Below are positions 17,425-24,848 of a stretch of 50,447 nucleotides of DNA, piece after piece. The notes beneath the pieces are model-generated. The model did no database searches. It was not told the DNA's origin and was given only the letters and a program-made list of their open reading frames with translations. Numbering within the stretch: position 1 is the first letter of the stretch; each line of letters begins with the position of its first letter. The stretch spans positions 1-50,447 of the forward strand of contig JASGUW010000087.1 of NCBI GenBank assembly GCA_030055235.1, written 5' to 3'. This stretch comes from Bacillota bacterium. Its GTDB lineage: Bacteria > Bacillota > Clostridia > Saccharofermentanales > Fastidiosipilaceae. A program made the position numbers and the translations under genes.

Positions 17425-18996
17425 ATGGGTGTTCCAGAGGAGATCAGGAAGGTGCCGCGGCCAACCAATACTGTCGTGCTGGACAATGGCGGGGATGGCC
17501 CCAAGCGCTATGCGGTGCGGGAGCGCAGCAGCACCAAATACGTGCCGGGCGGTAACCCGCAGCCACGAAATGGACGGGTCATTGGGCATATCATTGATGG
17601 TGTGTTCGTTCCTGTGAAGGAAGAGCCCCAAGCGGAAGAGCTGCAAATGCTCTCCTATGGTGCAGCTGCCCTGGTGAATTCAGTCTCGCAGGACCTGTTG
17701 GCTGATCTGCGGGATGTCTTTCCCATTCAGGAGGCCCATAGCATCATGGCCATCGCTGCACTTCGTGTCATCAAGCCTGGCATTTCATTATCACGCCTGG
17801 CTTCTGCCTGTCAGCGCAGCTTTGTTCGTGTCTTTTATCCCGGTGCCGTATTATCGTCAGACTCGGTCAGCGAGCTGCTCGAAAATATCGGAATGGACGA
17901 AGAAAAGCGCAGGGAGTTCTTCCAGAAGCGCATGCGGGCAGCAGCTAAAGCGCATCACATCTTCATTGACAGTACGCTCAAGCGGAATAACAGTCAGGTG
18001 AACGACTTAATGGATTTCTCCTGCAGGGAGCGTGTGGAAGACAGCAGGGACATCTCCATTTTGTATGCGTATAGCTTTGAGACGATGGAGCCGCTTTGTG
18101 TCGGGGTTTTCCCCGGCGACAGTATTGATGCCACATCCTGCTCCACCTTTATCCGTGACAATGACATTTGCCGCGGCACGGTCATCCTCGATAAGGGCTT
18201 CGGGCCAGGCAGCATCGCCAATGAACTCAAAGAAAGACCGCAGCTGCACTATCTGACCCCTGTCAAGCCCGGCGACACACGGATCCGCACGTATGACATG
18301 CTCAACTATGAGGGCGTATTTAAGGATCAAGAGAATCTTGTTCTCTATAAGAAGGGCACACTGGAAAACGGGCATTTCCTGTATGCGCTTAAAGATGCCG
18401 AACAGGCAATTGTGGAGGAGTCCCGCTATCTGGCGAGCGTGGAAGATGGGGAGGAGTTTGACAAAGAAGCATACGCAAAGAAGCGCAACACCTTTGGTGT
18501 CGCCGTGTTTGAATCGGATCAGGATCTGCCACCGGCTGTCCTGTACCGCTCGTATAAAGATCGCTGGCGGCTCGAACATGTTTTCCAGCAGCATACAAAC
18601 GATCTGGAGCTTACGAAAACGAATGCAAAGGGCGTCTTCACCATCATCGGCTCTGAATTTATCAATTTCATCGCCACGATCGCAAGCGCTCGGATTTTGA
18701 AGAAAGCCGGCGGGCTGGGTCTTCTGAAAAAGCTCAGTTATGGCGACCTGATGGACGATCTTGCCTCTGCCTGGAGACGGGCTGACGCTCCGATAGAAGC
18801 CAAAAGCGATGACGAATACTGGGTGCATACTGACGATCTTGTGATGGAGGAGCTGGAGCTTCTTGGACTGTCTGTGCCCGTACTCAGGCCGGAGCCAAAG
18901 AAACGGGGCAGACCGAGAAAGAATTCTGACGTAAGTGAACCCAGGCGCCCAAGGGGGAGGCCGCGCAAGAACCCCGAATCAAACGATGCGCCCTAA
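17425..18996 (+). mobile_element. IS4-like transposase with C-terminal AT-hooks
   Basis: 523 residues from ATG 17425, preceded by GAGGAGG; an upstream TTG at 17362 has no such site. The DDE fold is visible: Asp182 in FIDSTLKRNN, Asp256 in VILDKGF, and the IS4/IS1634-type Y-x2-R-x3-E (Tyr377, Arg380, Glu384) in YKDRWRLEHVF. The C-terminus has two AT-hook-like motifs, KKRGRPRKN and RPRGRPRKN, which bind the DNA minor groove. The N-terminus starts GVPEEIRKVPRPTNT, as in a transposase group common in gut Clostridia (recalled). The frame is intact. The IS ends could not be defined: no inverted repeat pairs the two flanks. It lies just beyond the truncated end of the ATPase pseudogene, so its insertion may have caused that truncation. 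Confidence 0.85.
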
Positions 18997-19075
18997 CAAG
19001 GCGATCTGCAGAAAACTCCATGCAAAAGCGATGCGATAGATGGCGCCAATCAAGCCAGTTGCATTCTGGACGATG

Positions 19076-20128
19076 CAGCCTTGCATTTCGCAGGCCGACA
19101 TCTTCAGCATAATATTTTGCGGGAGAGTCAAAGTATGCTTTCCCTTTCACGTCATAGCGTCTGGCTTTGGTAAAGAGAAACGCATCCTCCAGGGCATCCA
19201 GGTACTTCTTTACAGTTTTGTACCCCATGCCTCTCGCTTCGCTCGAGACACAAAACGGCATGAATCGCCGGCACTGAATGTTAGCGACGTCTAATCGATT
19301 TGTAGCCCGTTTTTGATTCAGTTTTGTTTGTTGTCCCTGCATGGCGAACAGAGTTTAACGTGTTGGCAAGCTTTGAAGGGTTAGTCAGACCACCGATATT
19401 GGAAGCCAGAACATCCAGCAGGTCATCCACATAGGACTCCGTTACACGGTATCGTTCCACAGTATCGGCCACGAATACCCGTTCAAACAGACTGGTCAAG
19501 TACGCCTCTTTCTCTCTCGTGTCCTTCTCCAGTACTGCAAGCGGCATACCGCCATATATCAGATATTCTTCCCAGGCATCCGTCTTATCCAACTCAGAGA
19601 CGGAATAGAATTCTGCAAAGCTGAAGGGATGCAGGCGTATCTCAATACCTCTGTCCCGGAAGTTGGTGGCGATATCCTTGGAAAGCAGTCTGGAATTACT
19701 CCCGGTTACATAGATATCCAGATTGCGTCGGGTCATTAAATCACTGAGGACATCATAAAAAGTAGTGTATAGAAGCTCCTGATCTTCCTCAGGCACCTGC
19801 TTTTCGTCTACATCCGGACGCTTGACCCTGTAAGAGAGCTGAATTTCATCAATGAATAAATAGAATTGCTGGCTATGACCTTCTATCTTTTCAAGAACAT
19901 ACTGATACAGGGTGTTAGGGTTGCGCATGACTTCATGCTGTTTCCTGTCCAGAGCGATCTCAATGATCTGGTTGTCATCTATACCCTGCTGATGCAGATG
20001 TTCTTTGAAAAGGCGGAACAGCAAAAACGACTTTCCACAGCGGCGTATCCGGTAATAATCTTAATTCGGCCGTTGTGCATCATGCTTATGAGACGATTCA
20101 GGTGCCGCTCCCGTTCAATGATTGCCAT
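19076..20128 (-). pseudogene. AAA ATPase (DUF4143 type), frameshifted and truncated
   Basis: The start MAIIERERHLNRL (ATG 20128, behind GAGGAG) reads to KIITGY. It then shifts frame in the middle of Walker A near 20040: restoring one C gives YRRCGKSFLLFRLF. The next frame (to about 19290) has LFIDEIQLS (Walker B), YVTGSNSRLLS, FSFAEFY and YLIYGGMP, all typical of these ATPases. Near 19300-19340 a second break and about 90 nt of foreign-looking sequence interrupt it. A third frame continues with KTVKKYLDALEDAFLFTKARRYDVKGK...GLRNARL and stops matching at about 19076, near the IS. Family function is poorly known, possibly defence or toxin-antitoxin linked. This copy cannot make an intact protein. 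Confidence 0.82.
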
Positions 20129-20143
20129 AAAAGCTCCTCGCGA

Positions 20144-20172
20144 CGGATTTCGTCGATAGTCGACGAAATCCG
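20144..20172. promoter_or_regulatory. Perfect 13-bp palindrome upstream of the ATPase pseudogene
   Basis: CGGATTTCGTCGA and TCGACGAAATCCG are exact reverse complements separated by 3 nt (TAG). The site begins 15 nt upstream of the ATPase start codon, overlapping the expected leader. This is operator-like and may bind a dimeric regulator. It could also be a cruciform target. Confidence 0.6.
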
Positions 20173-20829
20173 GTTTGATAACAAGATGAAATCTGGAAGT
20201 AAAGGTGATGAAGCAGCTGCGCTGGTCAGATTCTGTCCGCCATAACGAGTAAACGCCCATTCCTCTGCTGAATGGCACTGAAAGGAATGGTCATGTTTCT
20301 TTGCTGCCCACTGCCTCTGATATGCTGCAAAATGAAGCCGTTAACAAGACTTTCTCAGAGAATAAAATGCCTTACTCGTTGACTTAGCAGCCATTGAAAC
20401 TCGACTTGATATAGTTCGTACAGGACCGCTAACAAAGGACTTGAGAGGAACAATGGTTTTAGATCACTCAATGGATTTCATCCAATTCACAGATTTCAAT
20501 GGCTTCATATGTTGAAGACTCGTCTTCCCATAGAGCGAACAATCAATTTACGCTCGGCTCTCCGTTACTCCCATGTGAGCGCCGAAAACAACTGCCGCCG
20601 CCCGCTTCTCCTGTTATATTCATTCTTACATCTGTAAAGGGAAACGATAGATGATGCGCGGCAAAGGCTGCGAATGGACTTTGTGCTCAAAAAAGAGGGT
20701 ATGCCAAAATCGGGGTTCTTAAGTAAACAGTTTGAACACGCTTGTTGCGGACATGGCCTGTCGCTTACATGGAGGTACTGGGAATGATCGAGCTTTCCTT
20801 CTGATCCGTAAGCAAAACAGGAGTTGTGC
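20173..20829. other. Gene-free stretch, no feature recognised
   Basis: Lower-GC sequence upstream of the ATPase remnant. No credible ORF, RNA gene or repeat was seen. Confidence 0.5.
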
Positions 20830-21011
20830 CTGCTTTTGTGGGCGCAAATGCATTTTTTTGATCAGGTGAGGAGAACTTATCCATTCATGCCGCATTTCAG
20901 AGCACCGCAGCAAGTGCCGCTCGCACGACTGCATCCTATCAATTCATTTGCCGCCGCTTTGCGATAAAGAATAGAAAGAAAGCGGCGGTTTTGCACCGCC
21001 AGTTGGAGTCA
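20830..21011 (-). repeat. Dispersed ~180-bp element, copy 2
   Basis: The reverse complement aligns with 9319-9500, best over 20886-21011. It carries the same GGCGGTgcaaaACCGCC hairpin with a T/C-rich tail (minus-strand sense) and the AAAGCGGCGG repeat. It abuts the 21024-21240 hairpin array, as copy 1 lies beside the 71-bp array. Confidence 0.65.
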
Positions 21012-21023
21012 AAGAGAGTGGTC

Positions 21024-21240
21024 AAATTTTTCGCTCCTGCCCTGATTTCGGGGCACCAGCGCAATTTTTCCACCCCTGGACAATTTTTTCGTTCCTGCCC
21101 CGATTCGGGGGCACAAACGCCCTTTTTTGGCCAGCTGTGGCCAATTTTTTCGTTCCTGCCCCGATTCGGGGGCACCAGCGCAATTTTTGTCCACCCTTGG
21201 ACAATTTTTCGCTCCTGCCCCGATTCCGTGGCAGCAGCGA
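21024..21240 (+). repeat. Second hairpin tandem array, ~58-61-bp unit, four copies
   Basis: The marker TCGYTCCTGCCC starts at 21031, 21089, 21150 and 21209. Each unit holds a TGCCCC...GGGGCA hairpin and, between units, a second small hairpin flanked by T-runs. The second hairpin differs between units but stays paired: TCCA/TGGA, TTGGCCA/TGGCCAA and GTCCA/TGGAC. These compensatory differences suggest selection on the structure. The sequence is unrelated to the 71-bp repeat. Confidence 0.82.
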
Positions 21241-21579
21241 TGGCATGAGCTTTCGGATCAAAAGGGAAAGCAGTCAAATCATCCTCGATTGATATACAAA
21301 CAAAGAAGTAGATGCGATAACAGTCCCTTCAGGTGTCGCGATTACCGTTTATGACGGTACAGCAGGCAAGAATGAAAGAAAGAAGAATGGATCGCGAACC
21401 AGCTCGCGGAAGACAAGCTCCAGAATCAAAAAAGCGAAAAGAATATGTTGATCCGTTTGCAGGTAACCGCGTGATACAAATGCAAACGACAGGCTGCTTT
21501 TGCAGCAGCTGAAAAGACAGGGCGCGTAACAGGTTTCTAAGGACGTTAGTCAAGTCGGTAACAAGCCCTTATAGGGATT
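21241..21579. other. Gene-free stretch, no feature recognised
   Basis: Between the second hairpin array and the terminator of the esterase gene. No supported ORF or structure was seen. Confidence 0.5.
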
Positions 21580-21607
21580 GAGAAAACCACCGGCTTAGCC
21601 GGCGGTT
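21580..21607 (-). terminator. Rho-independent terminator for the minus-strand esterase operon
   Basis: On the minus strand AACCGCCGGC-taa-GCCGGTGGTT is followed by TTCTC after the TT of the stem. It lies about 200 nt beyond the esterase stop, past the heptamer array. Confidence 0.7.
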
Positions 21608-21623
21608 CTGATTCTTCCCCTTC

Positions 21624-21805
21624 CGTCGCCTGCCGCCCGTCGCCTGTCGCCCGTCGCCTGCCGCCCGTCGCCTGCCACCCGTCGCCCGTCGCCTGCCGCC
21701 CGTCGCCTGCCACCCGTCGCCTGCCGCCCGCCGCCTGCCACCCGTCGCCTGCCGCCCGCCGCCCGTCGCCTGCCGCCCGTCGCCCGCCACCCGTCGCCCG
21801 TCGCC
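21624..21805. repeat. Heptamer minisatellite, 26 units
   Basis: Exactly 182 bp made of 26 copies of YGYCRCC (CGTCGCC, TGCCGCC, TGCCACC, CGCCGCC and variants), often alternating as 14-mers. It ends on the first base of the minus-strand stop codon of the esterase gene, so it fills the start of the 3' UTR. Seven is not a multiple of three, so it is unsuited to coding. Confidence 0.9.
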
Positions 21806-23313
21806 TAGCGCTTTGTCGTCGCGTTGAAAACCAGGTTTGCCGTACCCCAGCTCGCCGTGTAGGCCTGCTCGCCAAAGCCGATGGGGTAGGGTTCCACATC
21901 GGCCCGGTCGGTCAGGATCAGGTCGATAAGATGGATGAGATCCCGCACCTTCTCGGGGCTGTTTGCGACGTAGTCCTCGCCGTGGAGCAGGGTCGCGCCC
22001 TCCTGATAGCGGTGTCCGCCAAGGAAAACCAGATCCTGATAGCCCGGCCGCTCCAGAAGGCGGACGAAGCGCTCGAGATTCGCGCGAAACTCCGAAAGTG
22101 GCCTGGCATCCGGCACCTGCAGCCAGCCGCCCAGGGCATCGCCGGTGAACAGGACGCCGTGTGCCCGGTCGATGAAAACCAGAGAGCCCGGCGTATGGCC
22201 GGCGAGCTCCACCACCTCGATCACCACACCGCCGCCCAGGTCGATCGTGTCGCCGTCGCCGATATCGCGGCAGTCCGCAAGCTGCAGCCTAAGATCAGGC
22301 AGCATGTCTTCTCCCCGTGACCAGTCAAGCACCGGCGCCTCCGCATGCGACATATAGACAAGCTCGAAGCGATCCGCATGCCGCAGGTGATCGAGATGGG
22401 CGTGGGTCAGCGCCAGCTCCAGCGGCAGCTGCGGCTGCCCGATCAGCTCGCGGACGCAGGCGATGAGGTCGCCGTCACCCATGCCGGTGTCGATCACAAG
22501 TGCCTTGTCCCCACCCACGACGACGTAGCAGGTGTCGCCCTCGGCGTCGTCGATCTGCCACAGGCCCGGCCGGAGCCAGTCGACCTCGTAGCGCGCCGCC
22601 CGGGACTGGGCGAAGAGCCAGTCGAGCGCCTCGGCGTCGGCGTAGGCCGGCACCCAGGACGCGTGCGCCCCGACACCGCACTCCGCCTCCACGTAGCCGG
22701 CGGGATACTCGGTGTAGCGCACGTCGCGGTTGCCGGCGCCGCGCAGCGCGGTCACCATCGTCCTGGTCCCGGCCAGCCGCTCGCCCGTCAGCCCGAAAAA
22801 GCTCCCGGTCACCGGCACCACCGGATCGTCCTTCGCATGAAACGCCCAGACCGGCACATGGCGCGCCGCCCGCACCAGCTGCGGCTCCCCGCCGCCGCAG
22901 ATCGGCAGCGCCGCCGCGAAAAGCTGCGGATAACGGCAGATCAGGGCCCAGGTACCCATGCCGCCCATCGACAGGCCCGTCACGTAGACGCGCGCCGGGT
23001 CCACAGGCTCGGTCTCGAGCAGGCGCCGGATCTCGGCGACCAGCAGGCGCTGGAAACGATCGATATTCCAGGACTCACCCTCCGGGCACAAAGGCGCCAG
23101 CACATAGCAGGGCTGCCGTTCCGGCGTCGTAAACACCAGCCACTCGTCATTTCTCAGCAGCTGCCAGACGTCGGAGCCGCGCTCGCCGGCCCCATGCAGG
23201 AACAGGACCAGCGGATGGCGCACACCCTCCGCGGCCTGGGGCTCAAACCAGAGATAGTCAAGACAGCTGCCGTTGCTGTGCATCAGGCGGGCGGTGAAGG
23301 GAGATTGGGACAT
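21805..23313 (-). CDS. Fusion of alpha/beta-hydrolase (esterase) and metallo-beta-lactamase-fold domains
   Basis: 502 residues, ATG 23313 behind GGAGG. Residues ~1-235 form an esterase of the PHB-depolymerase/predicted peptidase type: oxyanion region FLHGAGERG (38-46), nucleophile Ser115 in GLSMGG, acid Asp162/163 in HAKDDPVVP and His217 in GAHASW. Residues ~243-500 form a metallo-beta-lactamase fold with HAHLDH (304-309), AGHTPGS (His373), FTGDALG (Asp392) and GGHRYQEG, all the usual metal ligands. There is no signal peptide, so it should be cytosolic. Both active sites look complete, so two hydrolytic steps on one ester- or lactone-bearing substrate are plausible. It lies 11 nt downstream of the propeller gene, forming an operon. 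Confidence 0.85.
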   Translation of the reverse strand: MSQSPFTARLMHSNGSCLDYLWFEPQAAEGVRHPLVLFLHGAGERGSDVWQLLRNDEWLVFTTPERQPCYVLAPLCPEGESWNIDRFQRLLVAEIRRLLETEPVDPARVYVTGLSMGGMGTWALICRYPQLFAAALPICGGGEPQLVRAARHVPVWAFHAKDDPVVPVTGSFFGLTGERLAGTRTMVTALRGAGNRDVRYTEYPAGYVEAECGVGAHASWVPAYADAEALDWLFAQSRAARYEVDWLRPGLWQIDDAEGDTCYVVVGGDKALVIDTGMGDGDLIACVRELIGQPQLPLELALTHAHLDHLRHADRFELVYMSHAEAPVLDWSRGEDMLPDLRLQLADCRDIGDGDTIDLGGGVVIEVVELAGHTPGSLVFIDRAHGVLFTGDALGGWLQVPDARPLSEFRANLERFVRLLERPGYQDLVFLGGHRYQEGATLLHGEDYVANSPEKVRDLIHLIDLILTDRADVEPYPIGFGEQAYTASWGTANLVFNATTKR

Positions 23314-23324
23314 GGGTGGCCTCC

Positions 23325-24695
23325 TTAGTGGGTAGTGTCTCCGTCAAATTGAAAGGCATAAAGATCGGCAAGTTCAAGTTCCATGCGAAGCTCGACAGGT
23401 CGACCGCCAAAGCCCGTGAGCCGGCCGCCGCCAAAGTCCACGGCGCGTCCGGTTGCGTCGCCGCGCCAGTCAGTGGCATCCTCCGGCGCGAAGCCCGGCA
23501 CAAAACAGCCGGCCGCGACATCCCAGATGCCGACCCGGATGCGGCCCGTCGCCGCCGTCCGGGCATTCAGCAGCAGGCGGCCGCCCGCGGAGAGGAGTGG
23601 CAGGCTTCGCAAAGATCCTCTCCCGTTGGCATGGAGAGAGGCAAAGCCATGGCGCCGCAGCTCATAGCGCACGATCCGGGCATCCGGCCAGCAGTAGTGT
23701 TCCAGCACATAGACGCTGAAGTGGTCGGGGTCCGTCGCCAGGATGCCGCGCGCCGGCATCATTGAGCGCTGTGTCCAGTTCCGCCGGTCCAGGCCGCCGC
23801 CGATCCAGCTGTCCATGAAGCGCCGGTCCCAGAGCCGGCCGTCGCGGCTGGACATGAAGACGGCGTCGGAGATGCCGGGGCTGCGTCGCGGCTCGACGAC
23901 GTTGACGTTGGGCACGAAGCGCATCGGAAAGGCCAGGAGCTGGTGCTCCGCGCCGGGGCAGGTCACCGTGGCATTGGTGTAGAGCTCGTCCGGCTGCGGC
24001 CCCTGGACGTAGCGGTTCGGCACGGGCCGGCTCCAGTGCTCCAGGTCGGCCGACTCAGCGTTCAGGATGGTACGCAGACAGGGGCCGCCCGGCACGGCCG
24101 GCTGGTAGATGCGCGAATAGATGCGGTAGCGGTTGGCTGCGGGATCGTAGAGCAGGACATTCTGGGAATCGAGCAGGCCGACCGTGATTGCCGGCGTGTC
24201 GAAGAGGCGGCGGAAACTGAGCCCGTCGGCCGAGACATAGATGAAGAGCCCCTCTGGCTGGTAGCCGGCGGTGGCCTTGATGCGTTCGGAGGGGGGACAG
24301 GCGGGGTTCAGATCGACCACCGGTGTGAAGTTGTGGCACTCAAAGCCCCGCAGCAGGATGTTGTTCGCCCGGCTGCCGCCAAATGCCACGCGCCCCAACT
24401 CCGGCTTCTCCCAGTGCACGCCGTCGTGGCTTGTGGCGTAGCAGAGGCACTGCCCCGTGTCGCGGTCGTCGCCGCTGGTGTTGATGCCGGCGCGGTAATA
24501 GAGGTGGAAGCGCCCGCCAAATTCCAGCACGCTGGCATAGGCCCCCGCCCCTTCGCCCTCCCAGGGGCGGTCCAGCACGATCGCGGTTTCGCGGCGGACG
24601 GGCGGCGTCAGGCGGAAATCAAGTCCCTGCCGCCAGGCAATCAGGCTGTCGTCGACCAGCATCTCCACCCGCGATCCGATATCCACAGCTGCCAT
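23325..24695 (-). CDS. Glycosidase-like five-bladed beta-propeller protein
   Basis: 456 residues from ATG 24695 (MAAVDIGSRVEML), chosen because GGGGAGG lies just upstream. Recurrent blade motifs include DRPWEGEGAGAYASVLEFGGRFHLYYRAG, CYATSHDGVHWEKPELG, LLYDPAANRYRIYSRI and LEHWSRPVP. These match the large uncharacterised protein group that begins VDIGSR-E-L-VDD-LI and is often annotated as a GH32/GH43-related glycoside hydrolase. Asp and Glu residues in DDSLI and DRPWEGEG could be catalytic but cannot be assigned. There is no signal peptide. It shares a divergent control region with an alpha-mannosidase and precedes an esterase fusion, suggesting joint glycan processing. Confidence 0.72.
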   Translation of the reverse strand: MAAVDIGSRVEMLVDDSLIAWRQGLDFRLTPPVRRETAIVLDRPWEGEGAGAYASVLEFGGRFHLYYRAGINTSGDDRDTGQCLCYATSHDGVHWEKPELGRVAFGGSRANNILLRGFECHNFTPVVDLNPACPPSERIKATAGYQPEGLFIYVSADGLSFRRLFDTPAITVGLLDSQNVLLYDPAANRYRIYSRIYQPAVPGGPCLRTILNAESADLEHWSRPVPNRYVQGPQPDELYTNATVTCPGAEHQLLAFPMRFVPNVNVVEPRRSPGISDAVFMSSRDGRLWDRRFMDSWIGGGLDRRNWTQRSMMPARGILATDPDHFSVYVLEHYCWPDARIVRYELRRHGFASLHANGRGSLRSLPLLSAGGRLLLNARTAATGRIRVGIWDVAAGCFVPGFAPEDATDWRGDATGRAVDFGGGRLTGFGGRPVELRMELELADLYAFQFDGDTTH

Positions 24696-24734
24696 TCGCC
24701 ACCTCCCCATGTGAGCCGGTCTTCTGCTGGGATT

Positions 24735-24773
24735 TTCGCATAAAACATGCAGGGCAGGGAGCATTTATGCGAA
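24735..24773. promoter_or_regulatory. Inverted repeat in the divergent propeller/mannosidase control region
   Basis: TTCGCATAAA (24735-24744) and TTTATGCGAA (24764-24773) are perfect inverted repeats with 19 nt between. The site lies between the two divergent starts, upstream of the -10 at 24798-24806, so one regulator could control both genes. TTTATGCGAA also occurs once upstream of the MsrAB gene (31259-31268). Confidence 0.55.
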
Positions 24774-24797
24774 GTCCGCGCCGCCCACCGCCATGGC

Positions 24798-24806
24798 TGG
24801 TAGAAT
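24798..24806 (+). promoter_or_regulatory. Extended -10 promoter for the alpha-mannosidase gene
   Basis: TGGTAGAAT matches TGnTATAAT with one change and lies 42 nt before the start at 24849. Confidence 0.45.
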
Positions 24807-24848
24807 CAGCGACAGGATCAGCGGACCACAGCTGTGGAGGATTTTACG

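Noticed and set aside
21546-21899. Minus-strand ORFs across the heptamer array
   Set aside because: Repeated GDGRQATG-type peptides arise from the 7-bp repeat in all frames; they overlap the 3' end of the esterase gene.
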